Assembly: GCF_041080835.1 (NCBI RefSeq)
Contig: NZ_CP129683.1
Span: 2,294,001-2,358,000, forward strand
Reading direction: 5' to 3'
Length of the DNA: 64,000 bases
Origin: Bifidobacterium sp. WK012_4_13
GTDB lineage: Bacteria; Actinomycetota; Actinomycetes; Actinomycetales; Bifidobacteriaceae
The translations under genes were made by a program, and so were the position numbers. The first letter of the stretch is position 1; each line of letters opens with the position of its first letter. The notes below the pieces were generated by a model, which saw nothing but the letters and a program-made list of their open reading frames with translations, was not told the origin of the DNA and ran no database searches. Below, one piece after another: positions 48,597 to 57,429 of this stretch.

Positions 48597-49910
48597 ATGA
48601 GACATAAGAAAACGATGATTCTTGCGGCAGCGACCGCAATAACATTGGCGTTGAGCGGATGCTCGATGGGCGGTTCCTCGGCATCCTCAACCACGGGGTC
48701 GACCGATGGAAAAGGCAAGACCATAACCATCTGGGCGATGCAGGGGGATTATTCGACCAAGACCTTGAACGCAATCAACAGCGCGTTCACGAAGAAAACA
48801 GGTGCCAAGGTCAAAGTCGAGACCCAGCAGTGGACTGACATCACGACCAAGATCACGACCGCGCTGTCGACATCGACGCCTCCGGACGTGCTCGACATCG
48901 GCAACACCCAGGTCGCTGGATTCGCTTCCAGCGGTGGGCTTCTTGATATCACCTCACACAAGAAGGATCTGTCTGAGGGCAATACGTGGCTGAGCGGCCT
49001 GGTGGATCCGGCGACGGTGGATGGCAAGCTGTATGCGGTTCCTGCGTTCGGCGCAGCGAGGGCCGTGGTCTACAACAAGAAGATGTGGAGCGCTGCGGGA
49101 ATCACCTCCGCGCCGAAGACCTGGTCGGAATTCACCGCAGACCTTGACAAGGTGGCGGCAAAGAACTCCTCGAACAAGAACTTCACTCCGTTCTATCTTC
49201 CGGGTCAGTATTGGTACTCGATGCTGCAATTCGTCTGGGATGCAGGAGGAAACGTGGCTCAGGACAAGGATGGAAAGTGGACCGGCACCATCTCAAGCGC
49301 CAAGGCTGTGAAGGGTCTTGAGGAGTGGAAGTCATTCCAGAACACATATTCGAGCAGCGCCTCGCGCAGCCTTGACACCGACGAGCCCGATCAGAACCAG
49401 CTGCTCGCCGACGGAACGACTTCAGCCATTCTCGCAAACAGCGCCGCCATCTCTTCGGTGCAGACCTTGAATTCCTCGGTGAAGTCAACCGACCTCGCGA
49501 CATTCGCGATGCCTGGCCAGAGTGGCAAGAACCAGCCCGCCATGACCGCTGGCTCCGATTTCGCCGTAGCCGCCAAGAGCAAGAACTCCGCGCTCGCACT
49601 GGAATGGATCAAGATTGCGGCAAGTTCGAGCATTCAACAGAAGTGGGTGTTCGGGAACGATGGCTGGCTGCCAAACACCGTCGAAGGATTGGACAAGGCA
49701 ATGAAGACCTCGGACTTCCCTGAAGTCCAGACAGGATTCTTCGAAGCGGCAAAGGATTCCAAGGCAACCCCAGGTTCGCCGAACTGGGCGACCATCGAAG
49801 GAGACAAGTCGATCAACTCCTTCACCCAGTCCATAGCAACGGGGACGGCAACGCCTGCACAGGCAGCGAAGACATTCGACCAGCACATGGATCAGGTCTT
49901 CTCCAAGTAA
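48597..49910 (+). CDS. sugar ABC transporter substrate-binding lipoprotein (HexNAc operon)
   Basis: A 437-residue family-1 binding protein. Signal peptide MRHKKTMILAAATAITLALS with lipobox LSGC, then a Ser/Gly linker. KTITIWAMQGDYSTKTLNAI and PDVLDIGNTQVAGFASSGGL are typical of the family; W residues near 230-240 may stack on a sugar. AAGGGG precedes ATG 48597. Neighbours (two permeases, ROK regulator, GH20 and nag genes) make a GlcNAc-containing oligosaccharide the likely ligand. Its last codons and TAA stop form the first unit of a 17-bp direct duplication. Confidence 0.92.
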   Translation: MRHKKTMILAAATAITLALSGCSMGGSSASSTTGSTDGKGKTITIWAMQGDYSTKTLNAINSAFTKKTGAKVKVETQQWTDITTKITTALSTSTPPDVLDIGNTQVAGFASSGGLLDITSHKKDLSEGNTWLSGLVDPATVDGKLYAVPAFGAARAVVYNKKMWSAAGITSAPKTWSEFTADLDKVAAKNSSNKNFTPFYLPGQYWYSMLQFVWDAGGNVAQDKDGKWTGTISSAKAVKGLEEWKSFQNTYSSSASRSLDTDEPDQNQLLADGTTSAILANSAAISSVQTLNSSVKSTDLATFAMPGQSGKNQPAMTAGSDFAVAAKSKNSALALEWIKIAASSSIQQKWVFGNDGWLPNTVEGLDKAMKTSDFPEVQTGFFEAAKDSKATPGSPNWATIEGDKSINSFTQSIATGTATPAQAAKTFDQHMDQVFSK

Positions 49911-49935
49911 GCTGCGACTCCAAGTAAGCTGCGAC
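49902..49935 (+). repeat. 17-bp tandem duplication of the stop region
   Basis: CTCCAAGTAAGCTGCGA occurs at 49902-49918 and exactly again at 49919-49935. The first copy contains the TAA stop (49908-49910) of the binding-protein gene; the second carries it in another frame. Confidence 0.95.
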
Positions 49936-49936
49936 G

Positions 49937-50012
49937 CGCTCTGCCGGCATGGTCGCCGACGATGCCGAATCCGGCACTGTCAGGCGGTGACGATTCTGGC
50001 TGGCAGAGCGCC
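49937..50012 (+). other. long hairpin between binding-protein and permease genes
   Basis: GCGCTCTGCC at 49937-49946 pairs perfectly with GGCAGAGCGC at 50003-50012. Further pairing inside includes GCCG/CGGC around 49970. Like the hairpin at 39858, it follows directly on a binding-protein gene and precedes the permease gene, so it likely lowers permease output or protects the upstream mRNA. Confidence 0.65.
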
Positions 50013-50059
50013 TTGCATCGCATACGCATGCATTATCCGATTGGTATGAAAGAAGGATT

Positions 50060-51052
50060 ATGACCTCTTCGATGAATGTTGCCCCATCGATTGAGACTGT
50101 CGACGCTGATTCGCAGTCGCAGCCACCGATGCGGCATGGAAGAAAAAGGAAGGCGCTGCACAGCGGTGACGGGCGCACGGCTGCGTTGCTGTTCGGCCCG
50201 ACGGGCATCATCCTTCTCGCCTTGGTCGCCGTGCCCATCGTCTTTCTGCTGTTCACTTCGTTCACGGACTTCGACCAGCGTTCGCTCTTCACTGGAGAGT
50301 TCAATCTCGTCGGATTCAAGCAATACGCCACCGTGCTCGCTGACAGGGAATTCTGGTTTGCCATGCTCCGCACGATGCTGTTCACGGCTGCCCTTGTCCT
50401 GGGAAGCGTGTTCATCGGGATGTATGTGTCCCAGATGATGACCCGGCTGAACAATGGCATGCGCTACCTGGTCACCTTCGTGATGATCTTTGCCTGGGCA
50501 ATGCCAAACGTGGCATCGTCGATTGTGTGGAAATGGCTGTTTCAGCCTGGCTATGGCGTATTGAACTGGCTCCTCACCAAACTCTATGTGTTCGGAGACA
50601 TGACCAACACCTCGTGGGCGAACAACACCGCCCTCGCACTCGTCAGCATCTGGCTGCTGGTCGTATGGCAGGCTGTTCCATACATCGCGATCACGCTGTA
50701 TGCCGCGACGCTTTCGGTCGATCGTTCCTGCATCGAGGCGGCGCATCTCGATGGGGCCGGTCCGTGGAGAACGTACTGGCAGATTCTCGTGCCGATGATT
50801 CGTCCGAATCTGTTGGTCGTGGCGCTGCTTTCGGTCATCTGGGACTTCAACGTGTTCAACCAGATATGGCTCGTCTCCCAAGGCGGACCATCCGGCTCGA
50901 CCTCGACGATCGGCGTGTTCACCTATACCAAGGCCTTCGTAAGCTTCGACATCGGGCAGGGCTCGGCGATTTCGGTGATAACCGTGCTCGTGCTGCTGCT
51001 GCTTACTGGCGTATACATTCGCAATCTTCTGAAGTCAGGTGAGGATCTATGA
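50060..51052 (+). CDS. sugar ABC transporter permease, MalF-like
   Basis: A 330-residue membrane protein. The cytoplasmic N-terminus (about 1-35) is rich in charged residues. Hydrophobic segments start at AALLFGPTGIILLALVAVPI. FTSFTDFDQRSLFTGEFNLV and the EAA loop EAAHLDGAGPWRTYWQILVP near 225 define the family. GAAGGATT precedes ATG 50060. It overlaps the next permease by 4 bases. No ATPase is encoded in the operon. Confidence 0.93.
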   Translation: MTSSMNVAPSIETVDADSQSQPPMRHGRKRKALHSGDGRTAALLFGPTGIILLALVAVPIVFLLFTSFTDFDQRSLFTGEFNLVGFKQYATVLADREFWFAMLRTMLFTAALVLGSVFIGMYVSQMMTRLNNGMRYLVTFVMIFAWAMPNVASSIVWKWLFQPGYGVLNWLLTKLYVFGDMTNTSWANNTALALVSIWLLVVWQAVPYIAITLYAATLSVDRSCIEAAHLDGAGPWRTYWQILVPMIRPNLLVVALLSVIWDFNVFNQIWLVSQGGPSGSTSTIGVFTYTKAFVSFDIGQGSAISVITVLVLLLLTGVYIRNLLKSGEDL

Positions 51053-51960
51053 GCGCAAGCATGGAAATCAATCGGCAGGACGCTCGCATGCGGTCGCAGT
51101 CCCATGTCTCGCCCGCAGCGGAGGTCAAGGCGAAGAGGCGCGTCCATTGGGATCGCGTCCGAAGCGGCGTCGCCGCTGTCGTCTTCTGCGTCATATGGTT
51201 CTTCCCAGTGTATTGGATGACGATCACCGCCTTCAAGCCACGCAACGAGGTGATGACGGCAACTCCGATATTCCTGCCGACCCACTGGTCCCTGCAGAAC
51301 TTCCGCACGGCCATCTTCCAGACACAGTTCCTGGTCAACCTGATGAACTCGGTGGTCGTGACCTTCGTGTCGATAATCGTCTCGGTGCTTCTCGCCTTCC
51401 TCGCATGCGCGGCGCTCACCCTGTATCGCTTCAAGGGCAGACGCTCGATCATGGTCACCATCCTGGCCATACAGATGCTTCCGGGAACCGCACTGCTGAT
51501 TCCTCAGTTCATCGTCTTCAACCAGTTTGGCCTGCTTAACAACTATGCAGGTCTGATCCTGGCATATATCGCGGCGGTCCTGCCATTCTCCATTTGGAAC
51601 ATGCGCGGTTTCTTCCTTGCCATTCCGGTCGACATCTTCGAATCTGCACGCGTCGAAGGGGCCAATGAGTGGCAGATACTGCGATTGATCACTTTTCCGT
51701 TGGTGGCTCCCGGCATCATCTCGACTTCGGTCTTTGCCTTCATCGCTGCGTGGAATGACTATCTGACCGCATTCACCTTCATGAAGGACCAGTCGAAATA
51801 TACGCTTCCTGTATGGTTGGCGAGCTTCTCGACTCCAACCGGAACGGACTTCGGCGGGCAGATGGCGGCTTCCGTCCTCTTCTCACTGCCAGTGGTCATA
51901 TTCTTCATGATCATCCAGGGCAATATGGTAAAAGGAATCACCGAAGGTGCGATTAAGTGA
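51049..51960 (+). CDS. sugar ABC transporter permease, MalG-like
   Basis: A 303-residue membrane protein. It has a charged N-terminus (about 1-40) and six expected hydrophobic segments. PVYWMTITAFKPRNEVM is the typical post-helix-1 motif, and ESARVEGANEWQILRLITFP near 203 is the EAA loop. FIAAWNDYLTAFTFM near 232 is also conserved. It is coupled to the MalF-like gene by an ATGA overlap. The ROK repressor gene follows after 150 bases. Confidence 0.93.
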   Translation: MSASMEINRQDARMRSQSHVSPAAEVKAKRRVHWDRVRSGVAAVVFCVIWFFPVYWMTITAFKPRNEVMTATPIFLPTHWSLQNFRTAIFQTQFLVNLMNSVVVTFVSIIVSVLLAFLACAALTLYRFKGRRSIMVTILAIQMLPGTALLIPQFIVFNQFGLLNNYAGLILAYIAAVLPFSIWNMRGFFLAIPVDIFESARVEGANEWQILRLITFPLVAPGIISTSVFAFIAAWNDYLTAFTFMKDQSKYTLPVWLASFSTPTGTDFGGQMAASVLFSLPVVIFFMIIQGNMVKGITEGAIK

Positions 51961-52110
51961 GTATTATTAACTTTATTGTGCAACAGTGATGCAGAGCGCG
52001 TCGCGAATGGGGCATTGGCATCGTTCGTCTTACATAGGCACGGTCGTCTTACAAAGCCACGTCCGTGGCACAAAAATACCTGCGTGGTACAGAAGCAATG
52101 GAGGCATGGC

Positions 52111-53265
52111 ATGGCACAGAACTTTCCTGTTTTGATCGATGCCCAGGGGCCGCGGCGCGGCAGCCGGGCGCATCGTCTGGCAAGCGCGGCGCCGGCAGAT
52201 GTCAGATTGCGCAACAGAACGGCGATCATGAGGGCCCTGTATCCGAACAATTCGCATTCGCGGGCCGAATTGGCGAAGCTGACGGGCATGTCGAAGGTTT
52301 CGACATCCGATGTCGTCGCCGACCTCATCGAGGATGGACTGCTCGTCGAAGGTGCCTATCGGACGCCGCACGGGCCGGGCAAGCCTTCGCAATTGCTTCA
52401 ATTCAACGTATCTGCGGGGAATGTCGTATCGATCGATCTGTCGGATGTGACCAGGATTCGTGGCGTGGTCGTGGATTTGGCAGGAAAGGTGATGCATCGG
52501 GTCGAGATCGAGCTGTCCCATGCGAAATGCCTTGACGCCACCGAGGTGACGAAACTTTGCCAGCGCCTGGTCGACATGTGCGAGGAGAAGGTCATTGGCA
52601 TCGCCATCGCGACGCCGGGAACGGTGAACGACGACGGTCTGATTCTCGAAGCCCCGAATCTTGGATGGGTCGACATGGACTTTGTCGAAAGGCTTCGTGG
52701 GGTGGCCGACTGCCCAGTCGTCGTGACCAACGATGCCGATGCAGCCGTGTTCGCAGAGGACTATTTCGGCGACGGCTTCTCTGACATGATTCTCGTCCAG
52801 ATAGCCGACGGCGTCGGAGCGGGTCTGCTCATCGACAACAATGTCGTTCGTGGCAAGGGCTTCACGGCCGGTGAAATAGGCCATGTGGTCATGTCCGACG
52901 GCACCCGGCCGTGCGTCTGCGGCAAGATCGGCTGTCTTGAGACGATCGTGTCGGCGCCGATCCTGGACAAGGCGATCGAGGAGCATCCTGACGATTCCGA
53001 AAGGATCATTGCGCGTGCCGGGAAGGAACTCGGACGGGCGCTGGCCATGCCAGTGGCCCTGACGAACATCACGCATGTGGTATTCTCCGGTGTTCCGCGC
53101 CTCGTCAACCAGACCATGGTCGATGCCGCCCAATCGACGATCGACCTGCTGACTCGTTCGCGCTTTCTGGATGCGGTGCAGGTGCAGATCTCGACGATAG
53201 GGGAGGATGCAGCGATGCTGGGCGCTGCCGGAATGGTTCTTCGAAGGGTTCTTGCAGTGATGTGA
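52111..53265 (+). CDS. ROK-family transcriptional repressor (NagC/XylR type)
   Basis: A 384-residue regulator. A winged helix occupies about 25-80 (NRTAIMRALYPNNSHSRAE, then KLTGMSKVSTSDVVADLIED). The ROK domain follows, with the zinc motif GHVVMSDGTRPCVCGKIGCL near 265 (H and three Cys). The phosphate-1 Gly-rich motif of active kinases is degraded (VVSIDLSDVTRIRGVVVD), as expected for a repressor. GGAGG precedes ATG 52111. It lies between the transporter and catabolic genes, so it probably senses GlcNAc or GlcNAc-6-P and controls the operon. Confidence 0.9.
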   Translation: MAQNFPVLIDAQGPRRGSRAHRLASAAPADVRLRNRTAIMRALYPNNSHSRAELAKLTGMSKVSTSDVVADLIEDGLLVEGAYRTPHGPGKPSQLLQFNVSAGNVVSIDLSDVTRIRGVVVDLAGKVMHRVEIELSHAKCLDATEVTKLCQRLVDMCEEKVIGIAIATPGTVNDDGLILEAPNLGWVDMDFVERLRGVADCPVVVTNDADAAVFAEDYFGDGFSDMILVQIADGVGAGLLIDNNVVRGKGFTAGEIGHVVMSDGTRPCVCGKIGCLETIVSAPILDKAIEEHPDDSERIIARAGKELGRALAMPVALTNITHVVFSGVPRLVNQTMVDAAQSTIDLLTRSRFLDAVQVQISTIGEDAAMLGAAGMVLRRVLAVM

Positions 53266-53369
53266 ACCAAGGCGGCACCGGCGATTCGCCGCCGTGCCAT
53301 GAGAGTCAGCGCCTTGAGCCGTCGCTTCCGGCCGACGCTGTGAATGAGCTATAGCAAAGGATTGGAACA

Positions 53370-55457
53370 ATGACAGAGAACTTAGGTGCCGAACGATGCG
53401 ATAGGCCATCGCTGATTCCGCAGCCACGTGCGCTGCGGATGATCGGCGGCACGGTTTCCTTGCCGATCTCAGGCACGGTATCGCTGTGTCTGACTCCCAA
53501 GAACGAAGCCGTTGGAGGCGATGGGCATCGGTCGCAGGCGTCTTCCGGCGGAGCGTCAGGGCATGTGGATTCAGGAGATGACCGAATCATCGAGAAGTCG
53601 GACTTCCTTGCCGAGATGCTCGCCCAGTCCATGCAGCAGGCGACCGGACTGCAATGGAACATCACCCGTGGCGAGCGACATGACGTGGACGTGCTTCTCG
53701 AAATCGATTCCGGGCTCGACCCTCATGGCTACCGGCTGACAGTCGGCAAGCCGGAGGACGACGGTGGGGATAAACCGGCCATAGACATCGCGGCATATGA
53801 CCTTCAGGCTCTGCGCGAGGGCGTGCAGACCCTGCGCCAGCTTGTGAGGCAGTATGGGACAGCGATGCCGCGCATGGTCATCGACGACCGCCCGGCTTAC
53901 GAGGTTCGCAGCTACAGCCTCGATGTGACCCGGGGCAGGGTTCCGACGCTCGAGTGGCTCAAAACCTGGATCGACAAGCTGAGCCTCTACAAATACAACC
54001 AGTTGCAACTCTATGTCGAGCATTCCGGAAAGGTTCGCGGGCTCAGCGAAAGCTGGCGCGGAACAAGTCCGCTGACATCTCGCGACTTCATCGAGCTTGA
54101 CGGCTATTGCGCCATGCGTGGCATCGAGCTGGTGGCATCGATCTCCACCTTCGGACATCACTACATGACCCTGCGAACGCGAAGCTTCCGGGAGCTTGGC
54201 GAATTCCCAGAGCAGTCCGATCGGGCGTACAGCTTCATCGAGCGTCAGGAACACCATACGATGAACATCAATCATCCCGACGCCTTCAAGCTTTCCACCC
54301 ACCTCATAGACTCATACCTTGGCAACGTCTCATCACGATTCTTCAACATCGGCGGTGACGAGACCTTTGACCTCGGCAAGGGAAGATCGCGTCAGGCTGA
54401 GGGGAATCAGGACATTGCACACATGTATGCAAGCTATGTGCAGCGTCTATGCGCCTACATCGAGGAGCATGGTCACCAGGCCATGCTGTGGGGCGACATA
54501 GCCGTCGAGATGCCGCAGATTCTGGATCTGCTTCCCGACAACGTCGTGATCCTGAACTGGCTGTATGCGCCGGATATCACAGAGGACAAGGTCGCACTGG
54601 TGGCAAGGTCGGGAGCGCGGCAATATGTCTGCGCCGCCGTGCATTCATGGAACAGCGTGCTGCCGCATGTGGAAGATGGATGGAACAACATCTCCAGATT
54701 GGCGAAATATGGCATCAAGTACCACGCCGAAGGGTTCATGGTGACCGATTGGGGAGATTACGGGCACATCAACGATCCTCGCATGAGCATTCCCGCCATG
54801 ATCTATGGCGCTCAGGAATCTTGGAACCCTGGCACTGTCGATGTCACGACCCTGGACATGGACATGTCGCGCCTCGAATACGGAGATTCCAGCGGCCGCT
54901 GCGTCGCCGACATGAAGGAAGTCTGCAGAGGCGCATCGTTCACATGGGAGAACATCGTCCACTACCTTGAGCTTGATGATGGCAGCGGAGCCGTGAACGA
55001 TGACGTGTTCCGGCAGGTCATGGAGGAGCGCGGCGTGCCGCTCGACATCGACCCCTCAGAGGGACTCGCAGCCGTGCGCGAGGAGTATGTGCGTACGCTG
55101 AGCTCCGCGATAGCCAAATGCGACGAGAGTAACGCGCTCCTGCAGCGTGCGATGCCACGTCTGATGGCTCGCATCGCCGCGGGCTCGATCGCACCGGGTA
55201 ATGTCATGGAGCCTTGGCTCGTCGCATCACAAGGTCAGCAGCTGTTCAACCGCTTCGGTGACGCACTGCTCAATCACCGTTCCGCGAGCCAGCGTGCTGC
55301 GTTGGCGGAGGATCTGGAAGTCTGGTTCGAACTGTATTGCGAGGCGTGGCGTTCGATAAGCCGAGAGTCCGAACTTCGCAGAGTGGCAGACGACATATGG
55401 AAATGCGCCGATATTCTGCGTTCTGCCGATGCGACGGAGCCGAGGGCCGAGTCATGA
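53370..55457 (+). CDS. GH20 beta-N-acetylhexosaminidase, cytoplasmic
   Basis: A 695-residue enzyme that cleaves terminal beta-linked GlcNAc or GalNAc by substrate-assisted catalysis. The catalytic pair D330-E331 lies in FFNIGGDETFDLG. The TIM-barrel begins near 180 (EVRSYSLDVTRGRVPTLEWL), and WGDYGHINDP near 460 lines the substrate pocket. Residues 1-170 form the GH20b-like N-terminal domain, interrupted by a Gly/Ser-rich stretch. No signal peptide or anchor is seen, unlike the secreted lacto-N-biosidases of bifidobacteria, so it hydrolyses imported oligosaccharides. Stop overlaps the next start (ATGA). Confidence 0.93.
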   Translation: MTENLGAERCDRPSLIPQPRALRMIGGTVSLPISGTVSLCLTPKNEAVGGDGHRSQASSGGASGHVDSGDDRIIEKSDFLAEMLAQSMQQATGLQWNITRGERHDVDVLLEIDSGLDPHGYRLTVGKPEDDGGDKPAIDIAAYDLQALREGVQTLRQLVRQYGTAMPRMVIDDRPAYEVRSYSLDVTRGRVPTLEWLKTWIDKLSLYKYNQLQLYVEHSGKVRGLSESWRGTSPLTSRDFIELDGYCAMRGIELVASISTFGHHYMTLRTRSFRELGEFPEQSDRAYSFIERQEHHTMNINHPDAFKLSTHLIDSYLGNVSSRFFNIGGDETFDLGKGRSRQAEGNQDIAHMYASYVQRLCAYIEEHGHQAMLWGDIAVEMPQILDLLPDNVVILNWLYAPDITEDKVALVARSGARQYVCAAVHSWNSVLPHVEDGWNNISRLAKYGIKYHAEGFMVTDWGDYGHINDPRMSIPAMIYGAQESWNPGTVDVTTLDMDMSRLEYGDSSGRCVADMKEVCRGASFTWENIVHYLELDDGSGAVNDDVFRQVMEERGVPLDIDPSEGLAAVREEYVRTLSSAIAKCDESNALLQRAMPRLMARIAAGSIAPGNVMEPWLVASQGQQLFNRFGDALLNHRSASQRAALAEDLEVWFELYCEAWRSISRESELRRVADDIWKCADILRSADATEPRAES

Positions 55458-56509
55458 CACAGGGATTCGTGAGTTCCCAGCCTTCAACGGACGAGGCCCA
55501 GACGCCGCAGGAAACGCCTTCTGGCATCATGCCTACGATGCGACCCGGGAAACGTCAGGCATTCGTGGGCGTCGATATCGGAGGAACGAAGATCGAAGGG
55601 GTGCTCATCGATGAATCCGGGGACGTTCTGGAGACGCGAAGGCACGACAGCAATCAGGGCAGCAGTGCAGTCGCGGAGCAGATCGTCGCCATGATTGATC
55701 AGCTGCATGCAGTCGGACTCGGATTGGGGATGATGCTCGCAGGCATAGGGATAGGCATTCCAGGAAAGATCGATGTGGAGACCGGAGAGGTCAGCAACGC
55801 GGTCAACCTGGGAATCTCTGGCATGAATCTGCGTGCGCGCATCGCACAGTCCTTTCGCGGCGTGCCAATCTGCATCGAAAACGATGTGAACGCCGCCGCG
55901 TTGGGCGCATGGACCGTGTTGGCTCTGAATGGCCCAGGCGACGCCTCGCCAGTGGCATTTCTCAATTTCGGCACAGGGCTCGCATGCGGAATCATCAGCG
56001 ACGGCCAGGTGTATCACGGAGCGACCGGAGTCGCCGGCGAAATAGGGCATATCCCGACCGAAGTCCACCAATATCAATGCAAGTGCGGTCAGCGGGGATG
56101 TCTTGAAACCGTTGCCTCAGGTTCTGGCGTGGACAGGATCTGGCCGACAGCATCCGGCTATGCCTTGCCTGCTTTGATGCGGGCAGCCGAACTTGGCGAG
56201 GCCTCTGCGCGCGAAGCCCTCTCAACGGTTATTCACGGCATGAGCATGGCAATCATTATCATTGCATTGAGCATCGATCCGGGAAAGATCGTCATCGGTG
56301 GTGGTCTGGCGAAAACGGGACAGCCCCTTATCCATGCCATCGAGGAGGATCTGCGCCAGCGAGCCGAGTCAAGTTCGTTCATCGACAGCCTTGATTTGAC
56401 GCGCCGGCTGCTGCTCGCACCGATGGACCAGCCGATCGGTGCGATCGGTGCGGCTGCAGTGGCGGTGGCAAGATGGAAGATTTTGTTTAATTCACAAGAG
56501 AAGGATTGA
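55454..56509 (+). CDS. ROK-family sugar kinase (probable N-acetylglucosamine kinase)
   Basis: A 351-residue kinase. The phosphate-binding motif FVGVDIGGTKIEGVLIDESG begins near residue 36; the catalytic Asp is in CIENDVNAAALG near 140; the zinc site GHIPTEVHQYQCKCGQRGCL near 195 has one His and three Cys. The N-terminal 30 residues are extra and low in complexity; a start at an internal Met near residue 28 is possible. Between GH20 and nagB it should make GlcNAc-6-phosphate. Overlap with GH20 by 4 bases. Confidence 0.88.
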   Translation: MTQGFVSSQPSTDEAQTPQETPSGIMPTMRPGKRQAFVGVDIGGTKIEGVLIDESGDVLETRRHDSNQGSSAVAEQIVAMIDQLHAVGLGLGMMLAGIGIGIPGKIDVETGEVSNAVNLGISGMNLRARIAQSFRGVPICIENDVNAAALGAWTVLALNGPGDASPVAFLNFGTGLACGIISDGQVYHGATGVAGEIGHIPTEVHQYQCKCGQRGCLETVASGSGVDRIWPTASGYALPALMRAAELGEASAREALSTVIHGMSMAIIIIALSIDPGKIVIGGGLAKTGQPLIHAIEEDLRQRAESSSFIDSLDLTRRLLLAPMDQPIGAIGAAAVAVARWKILFNSQEKD

Positions 56510-56511
56510 TT

Positions 56512-57300
56512 ATGACTGAAGTCATCATCGTAGAGAATCAGGATGAGGCAGGAAGCATCTATGCGCAATGTGTGGCGCGACTGATCGCGGACAAGCCCGA
56601 TTGCGTGCTCGGTCTGGCCACCGGGTCAAGTCCCTTGGCGGCATACCGTCAACTCGCGGGCCGCGTCGAGCGTGAAGGCATCGATGTCTCGCAGGTGCGC
56701 GGTTTCGCACTCGACGAATATGCCGGACTTGACCCAAGTCATCCCCAGTCATATAAGAGCACCATCAACCGAACGGTTGTCGAGCCTCTTGGCCTGGATC
56801 CCGAAAAGATACATGTGCCCAACGGCAATCTTGACACCATCGGAGAGGCCGGAAAAGCCTATGACAAGGCCATCGAAGAGGCTGGTGGCGTCGATATCCA
56901 GATTCTCGGCATCGGGACCGACGGTCATATCGGATTCAACGAGCCCGGTTCATCGCTTGCCTCTGGCACGCGTATCAAGACCTTGACAGAGCAGACACGA
57001 ATCGACAACGCACGGTTCTTTGACGACGACATCAATCAGGTTCCCGCGCACTGCATAACGCAGGGCATTGGCACCATTCTGAAGGCGCGCCACCTCATTC
57101 TTCTGGCATTCGGTTCGGGCAAGGCCGAGGCGATCGCAGAGACTGTCGAGGGTGGAATCTCGTCGTTCTGCCCTGCTTCCGCATTGCAATTGCACCCGCA
57201 TGCAACCGTGATCGTCGACGAGGCTGCGGCGTCTCGGCTGCGCAACAAGGACTATTACAAGTATTCCTTCGCGCATAAGCCACAGTGGCAGCTCATCTAG
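56512..57300 (+). CDS. nagB: glucosamine-6-phosphate deaminase
   Basis: A 262-residue isomerase/deaminase converting GlcN-6-P to fructose-6-P and ammonia. D68 in FALDEYAGL, D137 and H139 in GTDGHIGFNEP and E144 form the catalytic set. LGLATGSSPLAAYRQL binds the phosphate. GAGAAGGATTG precedes ATG 56512; an in-frame TTG lies 6 bases earlier. The last 15 bases with the TAG stop are tandemly duplicated downstream, in frame. Confidence 0.96.
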   Translation: MTEVIIVENQDEAGSIYAQCVARLIADKPDCVLGLATGSSPLAAYRQLAGRVEREGIDVSQVRGFALDEYAGLDPSHPQSYKSTINRTVVEPLGLDPEKIHVPNGNLDTIGEAGKAYDKAIEEAGGVDIQILGIGTDGHIGFNEPGSSLASGTRIKTLTEQTRIDNARFFDDDINQVPAHCITQGIGTILKARHLILLAFGSGKAEAIAETVEGGISSFCPASALQLHPHATVIVDEAAASRLRNKDYYKYSFAHKPQWQLI

Positions 57301-57330
57301 TGGCAGCTCATCTAGCTGCAGCTTATCGAG
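57286..57330 (+). repeat. 15-bp in-frame duplication of the nagB end
   Basis: TGGCAGCTCATCTAG (57286-57300, encoding WQLI and the stop) is copied exactly at 57301-57315 and again, diverged, at 57316-57330. A ribosome reading through the first stop would meet the second one after four codons. Confidence 0.95.
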
Positions 57331-57429
57331 TGGCGGACATCCGGGCATGGCATATCTGAGCTGACCGGCGATGGGGGATTCATTCCCACGTCACGGGGCA
57401 AGGCTTTCTGGGGAAAGGTTGAGTGAGGT

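Noticed and set aside
52030-53427. A 465-codon open frame on the minus strand opposite the ROK repressor
   Set aside because: Shadow of a strongly supported gene; its protein is His/Arg-rich and without recognisable domains.
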